Shown here: positions 1 to 9,730 of the stretch, one piece after another
Numbering within the stretch: position 1 is the stretch's first letter
Layout: each line of letters starts with the position of its first letter
NCBI GenBank assembly: GCA_040386195.1
Contig: JAZKFV010000001.1
Location: 1-64,000 of the forward strand
From: JAJTCH01 sp040386195
GTDB taxonomy: Bacteria > Pseudomonadota > Alphaproteobacteria > Rickettsiales > UBA1997
Length of the DNA stretch: 64,000 bases
Reading direction: 5' to 3'
The notes under the pieces: generated by a model
Told to the model about the DNA's origin: nothing
Database searches by the model: none
Seen by the model: the letters and a program-made list of their open reading frames with translations, nothing else
Made by a program: the position numbers and the translations under genes

Positions 1-285
1 TATAATTTTGGGTGGGCTTGGTCTTGTGGATATGCGGCGGGGCAGTTTGTTTAGGTTTATGAATGTGAAGCTACAGAGCTGGGATCGTTATTTTTTAGTG
101 TTTGTTTGTAAAATTTTCCGATCCTAGATTTTGTGGAGTAATGCGGCGAAGTCTTTTTTCTGTAGCAATTTTGGCTCTATGTTGTAGGAATTTGCTAAAA
201 ATATTTATCATATTTTGATTAATTTGAATGCAAATTTCAAAACTTCACTAAGAAAAAATTAATTAACAATAAAACTAAAAATAAA
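1..285. other. Window edge, no supported gene
   Basis: I see no convincing gene here. A short open frame from base 1 stops after 17 codons and could be the tail of an upstream gene, but nothing in it is recognisable. The last 60 bases are very AT-rich and probably carry the promoter and leader of the LRR gene that follows. Confidence 0.4.
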
Positions 286-1509
286 ATGAAAAGATCAAAC
301 CCAACAAGTGAAGAATTTGTTTCAATAGAAGACGTTCGAGCTTTAATACCTCAAGATTTGCAAGGCAAAATTGAGATTAATTGGTGCAACAAAAACTTTA
401 TTGGCAAAAGATCTAGAATTACTAATCATATGAAAAACAGAACAGCTAGTAATACTACTTTTGATGGTGGGGTTGAGGTTGTTTTTAAAGAAAATATTGG
501 TTTAAACGTTGATATTGTTAATGAGTTGATTGCTAAACTGACTGATGCCGGATGGATTATTCAAGCTGTTGATCTTGGTTCGCAATCTGCAGATGAAAGA
601 ATCATTGGATTTTTAGATCAAAGATGTGCAATTGAGAATTTTAAATTTATTTATCATTCAGGAATTGACGACGCTCTGCAATCATTTTCTAGAACAAATG
701 CTGCTTCAATGGCTGAGCTTGAAGTCTATCAAGATCAACTGGATCCTGGTTTTGCAATGGTTAATAATGATCGATCTGGATTAATGGAATTTGTTACTCG
801 ATGTTCAAATCTTAAAAAATTAACGATTCATGATTGTAAATATGAAGATGGTGAAAATAGTCCAGATTTGGATTGTGGAATTTTTACATATTTGCCTCAA
901 TTAGCAGAATTACATTTGCCGGACTATAATTATCTTTCGAGTCAAAATATCAGAGATATGACCACAAATCTTAACCATAATCTCAAAGCTATTACTTTAT
1001 TTTCTGGGCTCGAGATGTATGATTATCAAGTTCTTGAGCCATTTTTTGAGCGATATCACAATCTTGAAAAGGTTAGTCTGAGAAATTTTTTGGACGCTGA
1101 AGAATCAACTCCTGTTTTGGGAAAATCTTTGCAAATTATCGTAAAAAATAATCCAGATTTAACTCATTTAGATATAGAAGGTTCTGAACTTAGTGATGAT
1201 GATTTGGTTGCTTTGTTGGGTGAGCTAGCGATTAATTGTCAGAATCTGCAGAGTCTTAATATTCAAGGTTGTAGATCGACAGAACAGGATAATTTACCTG
1301 CCGATTTTGATAGTAGAATTCATTCTGGTGTGGTGCGGTTATTAAGAGAATGTAGTTTGTTAACCAAAGTAATTTTGCCAAATGGTAGAGTTTTAGAAGA
1401 TTTAAATGCTATCACCGGATTTGCTCAAAAACCGCCTATATCTTTTCACAGCTCTTCAACCGAATCTTTGGGTAGTCAAAGTGAAACAGAAGAAGAGATT
1501 GTTAGATAA
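286..1509 (+). CDS. Leucine-rich-repeat (RNI-like) protein
   Basis: A 407-residue protein with irregular leucine-rich repeats of the ribonuclease-inhibitor type. Segments such as LKKLTIHDCKY, LAELHLPDYNY, LTHLDIEGSEL and LQSLNIQGC are spaced as in LRR solenoids and occupy roughly residues 170-350. There is no signal peptide or membrane segment, and the last 30 residues are a polar tail rich in Ser and Glu. LRR proteins of this kind usually mediate protein-protein contacts, and in host-associated bacteria are often secreted effectors, but nothing here shows secretion. The ATG sits in an AT-rich leader. It ends 15 bases before yaaA, so the two may be cotranscribed. The family call is reasonably firm; the function is unknown. 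Confidence 0.7.
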   Translation: MKRSNPTSEEFVSIEDVRALIPQDLQGKIEINWCNKNFIGKRSRITNHMKNRTASNTTFDGGVEVVFKENIGLNVDIVNELIAKLTDAGWIIQAVDLGSQSADERIIGFLDQRCAIENFKFIYHSGIDDALQSFSRTNAASMAELEVYQDQLDPGFAMVNNDRSGLMEFVTRCSNLKKLTIHDCKYEDGENSPDLDCGIFTYLPQLAELHLPDYNYLSSQNIRDMTTNLNHNLKAITLFSGLEMYDYQVLEPFFERYHNLEKVSLRNFLDAEESTPVLGKSLQIIVKNNPDLTHLDIEGSELSDDDLVALLGELAINCQNLQSLNIQGCRSTEQDNLPADFDSRIHSGVVRLLRECSLLTKVILPNGRVLEDLNAITGFAQKPPISFHSSSTESLGSQSETEEEIVR

Positions 1510-1524
1510 TTAAACCCTAAATTT

Positions 1525-2289
1525 ATGTTGATAATTCTTTCTCCTGCTAAATCTTTAAATTATTCACAGCCATTAACGCCAATAAAAACAACTAATGCAG
1601 AGTTTTTGGGTGATAGTAAAAAGTTGGTTGATGTTTTAAAAAAATTATCCATTCCAGATTTAGAAAAATTAATGGCAATTAGTCCAAAATTGGCGCAGCT
1701 TAATTGGCAAAGGTTTCAGGATTTTTCTTTGCCGTTTAATAATCAAAATTCTCATCCGGCTTTGTTTTTATTTGCCGGTGATGTTTATAAATCAATGGCA
1801 ATTGCCAATTATAATCAAAAAGATTTAGATTTTGCCCAAAATCATTTGCGAATTTTATCCGGACTCTACGGAATCTTGAAGCCGCTTGATTTAATTCAGC
1901 CTTATCGTTTGGAAATGAGCACGCATCTTAAGCCAATTTTGGGCAAAAATTTGCCGCAATTTTGGCAGAAAAATATTGCTGATTTTTTTAATCGAGAATT
2001 AAAAAACCACCAAGAAAAAACCATTATTAATTTGGCATCAGAAGAATATTTTGCTGCAATTGATGCAACAAAAATTAATGGCAAAATTATCAATATTATT
2101 TTTAAAGAACAAAAAGGCGCGAGCTATAAAATTATTGGTCTAATGGCAAAAAAGGCGAGGGGATTAATGGCGGATTTTGTGATTAAAAATAAGATTAAAA
2201 AAGCGGAAGATTTACAAGAATTTCGAGCTGAAAACTATCGCTTTAAACCAAAATTTTCTAATCAAACTAATTGGCACTTTTATCGTTAA
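1525..2289 (+). CDS. yaaA: Peroxide stress protein YaaA (UPF0246/DUF328)
   Basis: The 254-residue product has the family's N-terminal signature MLIILSPAKSL and the usual length. Internal landmarks include the LFAGDVYKSM and RILSGLYGILKPLD segments near residues 80-120 and the conserved C-terminal ARGLMADFVIKN stretch. YaaA is cytoplasmic; in E. coli it limits damage from hydrogen peroxide by lowering available ferrous iron and is controlled by OxyR. The gene follows the LRR gene by 15 bases and converges on the gene at 2307-2741. No OxyR site was recognised. Family assignment is secure; the physiological role is inferred from E. coli. Confidence 0.93.
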   Translation: MLIILSPAKSLNYSQPLTPIKTTNAEFLGDSKKLVDVLKKLSIPDLEKLMAISPKLAQLNWQRFQDFSLPFNNQNSHPALFLFAGDVYKSMAIANYNQKDLDFAQNHLRILSGLYGILKPLDLIQPYRLEMSTHLKPILGKNLPQFWQKNIADFFNRELKNHQEKTIINLASEEYFAAIDATKINGKIINIIFKEQKGASYKIIGLMAKKARGLMADFVIKNKIKKAEDLQEFRAENYRFKPKFSNQTNWHFYR

Positions 2290-2306
2290 GCACATTTTCT
2301 AAAAGG

Positions 2307-2741
2307 TTAAGCCTTGTTTCTTTCAATTAAGCCGCTCATAACTTTAATTGCGGCACTTCTAACTTCTTCTAAAAGATCATTATAAATATTGTCGCGCACG
2401 GCAGAATCTCGGAAGGCTTTAAATGCAGTCATCACGGTCAATTTTTTTCTGAGTAAATTGATGCCAATATTATAGCAGGCGCGCAGAAAATCTTTGCCGG
2501 GCATTGTCCAGCCATTAGCGGCAACAAAAATTTCTTGCTTAAAATTATCAATTTCGCTTAAACATTTTTCAACATCATCACGCACCATTTCCCTAATGCT
2601 GGCGATAGTTTGAGGGTTATTTTTTTTAAATAGATTGTAGAATAATTTTAAAGGAGAGTAGATAAAAGAACGGTTGAGATGTTTATTAATTCCAGCCTCA
2701 AGAAGTCTAACAATTTCGGCGGATAAATTCTGTTCAGTCAT
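2307..2741 (-). CDS. Hypothetical protein
   Basis: A 144-residue protein that I do not recognise. It appears mostly alpha-helical and charged, with no signal peptide or membrane span. The middle contains an aromatic/hydrophobic segment (AANGWTMPGKDFLRACYNIG, about residues 70-90). It converges on yaaA with 17 bases between stop codons and lies 57 bases downstream of the LysR gene, on the same strand. Codon use looks like its neighbours, so it is probably a real gene; no function can be proposed. Confidence 0.6.
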   Translation of the reverse strand: MTEQNLSAEIVRLLEAGINKHLNRSFIYSPLKLFYNLFKKNNPQTIASIREMVRDDVEKCLSEIDNFKQEIFVAANGWTMPGKDFLRACYNIGINLLRKKLTVMTAFKAFRDSAVRDNIYNDLLEEVRSAAIKVMSGLIERNKA

Positions 2742-2798
2742 ATTTAAATTTTATAATTGGCTTGTAGCTTCAGATTAGCACTACAGGAAATATAAAAT

Positions 2799-3740
2799 CT
2801 ATAGATTTGTTGTAAATAACTTTTCAGACTGAAATAAATCTAAAAATTCTTTGACTAAACCGGTGGCAATTTTGCGCTTTTTGACCAAAACTCCATACAT
2901 CATTTTAGGAAAATAATTGGTTAGATCACGAATTGTAAAATCTTTTTCCCAACCATCTTCTAAAGCCATATCAGAAATAATTGCAATACCAATATCAGCT
3001 TTAACAAATTTTTTGAGGATTTCCCAATCAAAAACTTCTAACTCCATGGTTACTTTGAATTTATAGAGCCGAATCGCTTCTTCAAAAGCAGGCAAAACGA
3101 TAAATTTTGGATCAATTCTTACCAGCTCATAACCGCTAATATCGGCAAGAGTAACTAATTTTTTGGTAGCAAGTGGATGATTTTTTTTCATCAATAAAAT
3201 TGGATGATATTCTGCTAAAGGAATAAAATCGCATTCAGCAGGAATTCCATTTTGAGGCATTGGATGAAAAAACATATCCACCTCATCATTGATTAATTTT
3301 TTGAGAGCGTCTTCTTTGGCTAAATTTCTAATTTTGAACCGAACATCAGGATTAGCATCTTTAAATTTTTTGATATAGCTAGGCAAAATATAAGAAATGC
3401 TGACATGATTAGCGGCAATATCAACTATTGCTGAGTCGAATTTTTTTAAATCTTCTTTGAAATTTTCGAATAAATTATCCATTCCTTGAATATAAGGAAC
3501 GGCGTAGGAATAAAACATTCTTCCTTCTTTGGTGAGTTCAACTTTTTTGGCGTTTCTATCTAATAATTTAACACCCAAATCTCGCTCCAAAGATTGTAAT
3601 TGCAGAGTGATTGTTGATTGAGTTAGCCCCATCTTTTCTGCGGCTTTAGAGAAGCTGCTGCACTGAGCAGTGTGATAAAAACCTTTGAGTTGTTGGAGGC
3701 GATTTTTTTTATAATAGAATTGCGGCGACAGCTTAACCAT
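2799..3740 (-). CDS. LysR-family transcriptional regulator
   Basis: A 313-residue regulator with the classic LysR winged helix-turn-helix at about residues 15-75 (motifs SFSKAAEKMGLTQSTIT and LERDLGVKLLDR), followed by a type 2 periplasmic-binding-protein-like sensor domain from about 100 to 300. LysR proteins bind DNA as tetramers and respond to a small ligand. The length is normal. The DNA-binding domain starts about 14 residues in, so a slightly shorter start is possible. The inducer and targets cannot be read from the sequence. No divergent partner gene is adjacent: the upstream neighbour, ppa, runs in the same direction. Confidence 0.9.
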   Translation of the reverse strand: MVKLSPQFYYKKNRLQQLKGFYHTAQCSSFSKAAEKMGLTQSTITLQLQSLERDLGVKLLDRNAKKVELTKEGRMFYSYAVPYIQGMDNLFENFKEDLKKFDSAIVDIAANHVSISYILPSYIKKFKDANPDVRFKIRNLAKEDALKKLINDEVDMFFHPMPQNGIPAECDFIPLAEYHPILLMKKNHPLATKKLVTLADISGYELVRIDPKFIVLPAFEEAIRLYKFKVTMELEVFDWEILKKFVKADIGIAIISDMALEDGWEKDFTIRDLTNYFPKMMYGVLVKKRKIATGLVKEFLDLFQSEKLFTTNL

Positions 3741-3857
3741 AAAATTAGGTAATTAAGTTTAAAAGTGAAACTCAATTACAATAGGGATCGCACTGATTTT
3801 GCAATATTGTTGAATGTGATTGTATTATTTTGAAACAGAATTGAATAATTAATCGGT

Positions 3858-4385
3858 TTATTTTTGCGCTCTTTGATAAGCCTCAATTATTAATTGTTTG
3901 GCTTTATCAGCTCCTTCAAAACCTTTTATTTTTACCCATTTGCCTTTTTCCAAATCTTTATATCTTTCAAAAAAATGGCTGATTTTATTTAAAAGTGATT
4001 CAGGCAATTGTTGATAATCGTCAATATTTTCATATTGAGAATTAAGTTTTTTTGCCGGAACTGCCAAGATTTTTTCATCCATTCCTTTTTCATCTTCCAT
4101 AATCAAAACTCCAACTGGTTTGGCGGAAATTACCGCGCCGGGAACAATTGGAAAATCAGAAATCACCAAAACATCAGCCGGATCGCCATCGTCCGATAAA
4201 GTGCCGGGAATGAAGCCATAATTACAAGGATAATACATTGGCGTTGCTAAAAAACGATCAACAAAAATTGCTCCTGAATCCTTATCCATTTCATATTTTA
4301 CCGGATCAGCATTCATTGGCACTTCAATGATAACATTAACTTGATGAGGCAAATCTTTGCCGGAAGAAATTTTAGTAATATCCAT
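3858..4385 (-). CDS. ppa: Inorganic pyrophosphatase
   Basis: A 175-residue class I soluble inorganic pyrophosphatase, which hydrolyses pyrophosphate to two phosphates in the cytoplasm and so drives biosynthetic reactions. The signature DGDPADV lies at residues 66-72 with the metal-binding aspartates in place, preceded by YYPCNYGFIPGT. Length is typical of bacterial hexameric enzymes. It begins 16 bases after the stop of the thioredoxin/NHL gene on the same strand, so the two are probably cotranscribed, although no functional link is evident. Confidence 0.96.
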   Translation of the reverse strand: MDITKISSGKDLPHQVNVIIEVPMNADPVKYEMDKDSGAIFVDRFLATPMYYPCNYGFIPGTLSDDGDPADVLVISDFPIVPGAVISAKPVGVLIMEDEKGMDEKILAVPAKKLNSQYENIDDYQQLPESLLNKISHFFERYKDLEKGKWVKIKGFEGADKAKQLIIEAYQRAQK

Positions 4386-4401
4386 AAATTTGGTTGGTTA
4401 A

Positions 4402-6390
4402 TTATTGATAAATAAATTCGATTTGGATTTTGCTATCGCCAGATTTTTTTGGCTCAAGTTTTTGTTCATAGCTTTTGACAAGGCATAAAGCATTTTCTTT
4501 TTCTTCACAATAATAGACTGTGCCTTGTAAATAATATTTATATTTGCCGGAAAGTTTTGGCAATTTAACTGATCCGGATTTAATCATTGATCCGTCAAAA
4601 CTGGCGATCAAATTCGCTTCTTTTTTATTTTTTATTTCAATCAGATTAAAAAAACTTGGTGCTGATTCGTTGATTTTCCAGCCAGCTTTCATATTAAAAA
4701 TCAAAGCCACTTCGCCATTACTTTTTACTGATTTGGTGGTAATCGTTTCTAAATTAGGCAAATATTCAAGCAGACCTTCAGTCGGCATTTTTAATTTTGG
4801 CAATATATCTAGAAGCTTTGAATTGCCACTATTGGCGCCAAGTTCGATAATGCGATTATTGTTGGTGTCGGCAATATAAAATTTATCTAATATTGAAATT
4901 ATTGCTTCGGGCTCATTATAGCTGATATTCTTTTTACTGCCAATTCCATCGCCACGAACATTGCCGCTATAATCACTAATTTCTTTGGTTTTAAGATTAT
5001 ATTTGCGGATGATGTGATTTAGAGTATCGGCGATATAAATTGTTTTATCATCGGCAGTTAAACCAGTTGGATGCTGCAGCAGAGCTTCTTTAATATTACC
5101 ATTTTGATGACCAAATTCAAATAAGCCTTTACCAATTAAAGTTTTAACCTCACCATTTTTTTCAATCACTCGCAAAGATGAGCTTTCTGAGTCAACAAAA
5201 TAAAGCTTGCCAGAAGCAGCGCTAAGACCGCTAGGCTGCGCTAAAGAGTTTTGTGGATATTTGCCATCAACCAAATCTTCAACACCATTACCAGCAAAAG
5301 GGCTTATAGTTTGTTTTGAGATGTTGTATTTTAAAAGTTGGTGAGTTCCAGCATTGGCAATGATAATATTGTTTTTATCTGGAAAAAATTCTAAATCCCA
5401 CGGTGATGCCAAAGATATATCTGTCGCCTTATTTTCATTATGAATGACATCGCCTCTTATTCCACTTCCGGCGATAGTTTTCACCTCACCATTTTTAAAG
5501 TTGATCTGGCGCAGAGCGTGATTTCCAGTGTCGGCAATATATAAAATATTATCTTTAAATAATAAACCGCGCGGCGCATTAAAAGTGGCGTTATTGATAT
5601 TTCCATCCTCAAACCCAATATTTCCCGAACCAATTTCTAATAAGGTTTCGCCGCTTAAACTAGTTACCAAAATATTGTTTTTACCAGTATTGGCAATAAT
5701 TAAGGCGTTAGTTTTATTGATGTTTTTATATGAAAAATCGCGAGCAAATTTAATTTTGGTAGGAAATTTTAAGACATAATCAACTGTCTTATTTTTTTCT
5801 AAAACAATTGGTAATTTGCTATTACTGAGCTGGTATTTATATTTGCCGATCAGATTTTTAATATCATCGTGAATTGAGCTGCTGGTGATTTCGCCCTGAT
5901 ATTTTTTGACAACATTACCTTTAGGATCAAGTAAAATCAGAGTTGGCCACGCAGCAACGGCAAAGTTATTCCAAATTTTAAAATCAGCATCATTAACAAC
6001 TAGGTGGGAAATGTCATATTTTAAGATTGCTTTTTTAATGCTGTCATTATCTTTCTCATTACTAAATTTTCCGGAATGAACGCCAATAACGGTTAGTCGA
6101 TCACCAAATTCGGCTTCAAGTTTTTTGATCTCAGGCATAATATGCAAACAATTAACGCAAGCATAAGTCCAAAAATCGAGAAGAATAACGCGGTTTTCTA
6201 AATCACTAGATTTAATTTTGCGAGCAGAATTAAGCCACGAAGCATCGTGGTTAGTAAGGCTGGTAATTTTGGAATGATGGAAAGTAATTTTGGTGTATAA
6301 CGATGATAAGGCAAGGCAGACGAACCAGAAAACGATGATGGAAGATAAAATAAGGAGGATCAGCTTTTTATCTTTTTTTGTAATAACCAT
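4402..6390 (-). CDS. Membrane-anchored thioredoxin-like/NHL-repeat protein
   Basis: A 662-residue protein with an N-terminal transmembrane anchor at about residues 9-31. A thioredoxin-like domain follows with the redox motif CVNC at 78-81, inside FWTYACVNCLHIMPE, the same context as NHLRC2-type proteins. Residues about 190-540 form NHL beta-propeller repeats (repeated IYIADTGNH, FYIADTNNN and LYFVDSESS blocks). The C-terminal 120 residues form a beta-rich domain with a Cys pair in YYCEEKENALC. The topology implies that the catalytic domain and propeller face the periplasm. It may be a thiol-disulfide oxidoreductase with a scaffolding propeller; the substrate is unknown. It lies upstream of ppa, 16 bases apart. 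Confidence 0.85.
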   Translation of the reverse strand: MVITKKDKKLILLILSSIIVFWFVCLALSSLYTKITFHHSKITSLTNHDASWLNSARKIKSSDLENRVILLDFWTYACVNCLHIMPEIKKLEAEFGDRLTVIGVHSGKFSNEKDNDSIKKAILKYDISHLVVNDADFKIWNNFAVAAWPTLILLDPKGNVVKKYQGEITSSSIHDDIKNLIGKYKYQLSNSKLPIVLEKNKTVDYVLKFPTKIKFARDFSYKNINKTNALIIANTGKNNILVTSLSGETLLEIGSGNIGFEDGNINNATFNAPRGLLFKDNILYIADTGNHALRQINFKNGEVKTIAGSGIRGDVIHNENKATDISLASPWDLEFFPDKNNIIIANAGTHQLLKYNISKQTISPFAGNGVEDLVDGKYPQNSLAQPSGLSAASGKLYFVDSESSSLRVIEKNGEVKTLIGKGLFEFGHQNGNIKEALLQHPTGLTADDKTIYIADTLNHIIRKYNLKTKEISDYSGNVRGDGIGSKKNISYNEPEAIISILDKFYIADTNNNRIIELGANSGNSKLLDILPKLKMPTEGLLEYLPNLETITTKSVKSNGEVALIFNMKAGWKINESAPSFFNLIEIKNKKEANLIASFDGSMIKSGSVKLPKLSGKYKYYLQGTVYYCEEKENALCLVKSYEQKLEPKKSGDSKIQIEFIYQ

Positions 6391-6478
6391 AGTTTGGATT
6401 TTTAGTTATGGATTAGAGAAGCTGATTGTGATGAGTTTCAAGTGGTGGACTTGAAAAGACTAAATTTAAGCGCCTAAA

Positions 6479-6685
6479 CTATGCGCTATAACCGGTAAAA
6501 CCTTTTCTGCGGCTTCTTTTAGTTTTTGCCAAACTTTCTTGTTTTCTTCTTTTCTTTTCTTCAGAAGGCTTTTCAAAAGCCTTTCTTCTTCTCGCTTCTT
6601 TAACCAGACCTTCTTTTTGGGTCTTTTTTCTAAAGCTACGAATCGCCATCTCCAAATGGCCTCTATTGTTGATTACTACTTGCAT
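6479..6685 (-). CDS. rpsU: 30S ribosomal protein S21
   Basis: A 68-residue, very basic protein matching S21: an N-terminal MQVVINNRGHLEMAIRSFRK segment, the central VKEARRRKAFEKPSEEKKRR, and a lysine/arginine-rich tail. S21 joins the 30S subunit late and helps base pairing between mRNA and the 16S 3' end. The start is supported by alignment with the family N-terminus. It is probably monocistronic: 178 bases separate it from the upstream gene and 88 from the downstream one. Confidence 0.95.
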   Translation of the reverse strand: MQVVINNRGHLEMAIRSFRKKTQKEGLVKEARRRKAFEKPSEEKKRRKQESLAKTKRSRRKGFTGYSA

Positions 6686-6863
6686 TAAAATGAAATTGAT
6701 TAGTTAGAAATTTTTTAAAGGCAGGATTTATAGTTGGTTTAAAATAAATTTTCAAGCGATTATTCGGGTAATTACAAAATCTGGGTTGGGATTGAGGAGC
6801 ATTGAAAATTAACCTCTAATTAGCTAACAGTGTCTAAGCAGATGGTTACATAAAAATGATAAG

Positions 6864-8555
6864 CTACTCATTTATACTGCTTCTTTCTTTTATTTTTGGA
6901 GCCAATTGAGTTATTTCTCTTAAAACTAACCCTTTGTTTGTAACTCCAACCTTTAAATCCTCTGCTATTTTTTTTGTTTTTCCCTCACCCAAATCATCTG
7001 ATTGAAAATTTCTCTGCAAATGATTGATAAAAAATTGTCCTAAAATTTTTTGATTAATTTTGGCTTCCGGGCTTGAATGCTCTAATTTATCAAGTTCAGC
7101 AAAATCAATAATTTTTCTTAATTCATATTTTGCCAACATTTCTTTTCCGATAATTTCAACCATCTCTTTAGCATTACCTAAACAATAAAATAATTTCATT
7201 GCCGCATTTTCTGAAATACCAATTTGCCTTGCCTCAACTCCACTATAATTTCTTCGATGAACCGAACTATTTTTATCTTCTATATCCACAGAACCAATAG
7301 ATTTAACGATGCCGGGAATTACCTTAAGTAATTTTGCATCTTTTATCCATGGCATATATTCGGCGGCTCCATCAATAATTTCTTGCCCATATTCTTCCCC
7401 TTCTTCTTCACTCAGCCCATATTTCAACCATCTATCGATAATTTTATCAAGATACTCCATTACCAAATCTTCCTCTTCTTGTTCAGTTAAATCAGCATTC
7501 TCGGGTATATCTTTTTGTTTTCTTAAGTCTCTAATTAAATTTTTATCCTCCATTAACTTCGCAAATTTTGCCGGCATTCCCACTTTTGGTGTTGCGGCAA
7601 AATTTGTGACTGGTGCAAAAGTTACTCTTCCCACGCCATCACCCAGATTAGAAAACATTGCATGAGGACCAACGCAAAAAAACATTGAGTGTTTTTCTTC
7701 ACACCCTTTCGGAATTTCAATTTGTGCTAATAATTTTAGCCTTGATACCATTGCTTGCTCTGGGTCATCCTTTTTAAAATGAGCGTCACCAATACCAAGT
7801 GTTGCATTAATTTTTTCTATATTTTGCCAACTGCAATTAACTACAGAATCAACCTTTTCTGATACGCTATTTTGTTTGACAACAGGCTGACCAAAATCAT
7901 TCGTCCCTAAATAATCAACTTTGTATTTGACAATAAACTGCCCAGATTCATCCATCGCCAAATCATCAACTCTGGATTTGGTTTTGATTTTGATATTCTT
8001 ATTTCTGGCAAGTTCATCTTTTAATTTTGCACTAAATTTTTTCCAATCGAGTAGGCGTTCTTCGGTTTCAAATGCGAAAGCTACTTTTTCAGGGTTAACA
8101 TCATCTTTGAATTCTGATTTATGCAGGGTTCTGTGCAAATGACTTGTTCCAAAAATAGACCTAGATGGGTCTATTTTTTCAAATTTGCGCTCTACATCAT
8201 CATAACTTGCCATCAAATCTTGTGGGTCAACCAAAGAATCTTTGACAATAAAATATCTCCCATGTTGCAAGTAAGGTTTGGATTCGTTGCCAATAAAACA
8301 GTCAGAATATTTTATCATAAATTCAACTGTCTGCTTCATATAATGTTCGGCAGTTTCACTATGAAAATAATGATAACCAAGACCTAGTCGTCCAGGCGTT
8401 CTTGCGCTAGTCCCTTGCAAAATATCATCATCTTGCTCATAGATAATTACTTTATATCCTTGTTTAGCTAACTCTAATGCTGTTGTGCATCCAGCAATAC
8501 CACCGCCTATAATTGCAATTGTAATTTGATTATTTTTTTCAACTAAACTCTCCAT
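6864..8555 (-). CDS. FAD-dependent oxidoreductase (DAO/NAD(P)-binding fold)
   Basis: A 563-residue flavoprotein. The dinucleotide-binding motif GGGIAG at residues 17-22 is followed by ALELAKQGYKVIIYEQ, the usual beta-alpha-beta with an acidic residue that binds the ribose. TSARTPGRLGLGYHYFHS resembles the second FAD-contact region of DAO-superfamily oxidases. The rest does not match an enzyme I can name, so the substrate is unknown. There is no export signal. It stands alone, 178 bases from rpsU and just downstream of the repeat/IS patch at 8.7-9.8 kb, so transfer is possible but not shown by base composition. Confidence 0.75.
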   Translation of the reverse strand: MESLVEKNNQITIAIIGGGIAGCTTALELAKQGYKVIIYEQDDDILQGTSARTPGRLGLGYHYFHSETAEHYMKQTVEFMIKYSDCFIGNESKPYLQHGRYFIVKDSLVDPQDLMASYDDVERKFEKIDPSRSIFGTSHLHRTLHKSEFKDDVNPEKVAFAFETEERLLDWKKFSAKLKDELARNKNIKIKTKSRVDDLAMDESGQFIVKYKVDYLGTNDFGQPVVKQNSVSEKVDSVVNCSWQNIEKINATLGIGDAHFKKDDPEQAMVSRLKLLAQIEIPKGCEEKHSMFFCVGPHAMFSNLGDGVGRVTFAPVTNFAATPKVGMPAKFAKLMEDKNLIRDLRKQKDIPENADLTEQEEEDLVMEYLDKIIDRWLKYGLSEEEGEEYGQEIIDGAAEYMPWIKDAKLLKVIPGIVKSIGSVDIEDKNSSVHRRNYSGVEARQIGISENAAMKLFYCLGNAKEMVEIIGKEMLAKYELRKIIDFAELDKLEHSSPEAKINQKILGQFFINHLQRNFQSDDLGEGKTKKIAEDLKVGVTNKGLVLREITQLAPKIKERSSINE

Positions 8556-8673
8556 TGCAGTATTTTTTTGTCGACAAATTATTAAGTAGTTTACTGGTCA
8601 ATTTTGAGATGTGGGTAATCTAGGGAGATTTTTATTAAATGCGGTGAATAGTTAGGATTAAACATTACCAACA

Positions 8674-8720
8674 CCGTCATTGCGAGGAAGGGCAACGCCC
8701 TGACGCGGCAATCCAGAACT
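8674..8720. repeat. GC-rich palindromic repeat, family 1
   Basis: An imperfect palindrome whose arms read GTCATTGCGAGG and GCGGCAATCCAG. The same arms occur twice, head to head, at 25103-25216. It is much more GC-rich than the surrounding intergenic DNA. It is followed by a small duplication, CCAGAACTT twice, next to the insertion-sequence end. Repeats with these arms are common in host-associated bacterial genomes; no function is established. Confidence 0.8.
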
Positions 8721-8734
8721 TCCAGAACTTATAT

Positions 8735-9718
8735 AACGCAGTGCACGGGTTCCAAAACCCTTGACTTAAAAGCATAAAATCCGCATTTGTTAAATTTTTT
8801 TCGCAAACAAACAAGGAGGATTTTATGCCAATTGAGAACCTTATAGTTTATGTCTTTATTTTTGTAGATGATTTTTTAAAAGATGTTGGAAAAATTAGAA
8901 AGAGTGGTCCAGCTCCGGAGTTGGGGGATTCTGAAGTAATTACAATTGAGATAGTTGGTGAATTTTTAGCTTTAGGAAAAGGTGATAAAACAATCTTTGA
9001 TTATTTTTTCCAGCATTGGCATAGCTGGTTTCCAAAATTAAATTGTCGTTATACTTTTGCTAAACAATCTGCCAATTTATGGAAGATTAAAGAATCTTTA
9101 TATCACGAAATAGGTTTGAAGACAGGCTCTAGAATCGTCAAAATCAGGAATATCAATATCTGACGGCTTACCATTACCAACCTGTCATCCAAAAAGAGTA
9201 AGAAAAAATAATCCTTTAAAGGCAGACGGAGCTTTTGGATATTGTGCCGCTAAAGATGAATATTATTTTGGATTTAAAGGACATCTCTTAACCAATGATG
9301 ATGGTCTGATATTAAACTTTGCTATTGCTCCCGCTAATGTTGATGAGCGCGATATTTTGCCGGAAATAGTTGATGGTATATCTGGCTTGGTAATTGCGGA
9401 TAAAGGATTGATCAGTCCTTCCCTAAAAGATGATTTGGCAAAATATGGAATTGATTTGCAAACGCCACTTCGAAAAAATATGACTGATAAGCGACCCAAA
9501 TGGTTAATTAACTGGGCAATGAATACCAGAAGAATTATTGAAACAGTAAATGGACAATTGGCAGGAAGATTCAACATTCAAAGCATTAGAGCAAAGGATT
9601 TATGGCACTTCTCTTCTAAAGTTTTAAGAAAAATTCTAGCTCACAGCTTTGCTTTTATGATTGCAGGGAGTTTAAAGTTTGATGAAATTTTAAATGGTTA
9701 GAACCAGTGCACTGCGTT
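8735..9718 (+). mobile_element. IS982-family insertion sequence, probably inactive
   Basis: A 984-base element bounded by 18-base terminal inverted repeats with a single mismatch (left AACGCAGTGCACGGGTTC, right end the complement of AACGCAGTGCACTGGTTC). It carries one transposase gene broken by a frameshift near its middle. The size and protein are typical of IS982. No clear target-site duplication is visible. It sits between a family 1 palindrome on the left and a family 3 repeat on the right. Confidence 0.85.
8825..9701 (+). pseudogene. IS982-type transposase, frameshifted
   Basis: The N-terminal part (8825-9163) contains LGDSEVITIEIVGEFLALG and a helical region typical of IS982 transposases. 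The frame is lost between about 9110 and 9135. The remaining domain continues in another frame through DGLPLPTCHPKR (first catalytic Asp), VIADKGLI (second Asp) and INWAMNTRRIIETVNGQL (catalytic Glu), ending at 9701. All three DDE residues are present, so only the frameshift disables it. IS982 members normally use a single open frame, which argues for a pseudogene over programmed frameshifting, although a run of four A near 9140 could be tested. Confidence 0.85.
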
Positions 9719-9730
9719 ACATATTATAAT

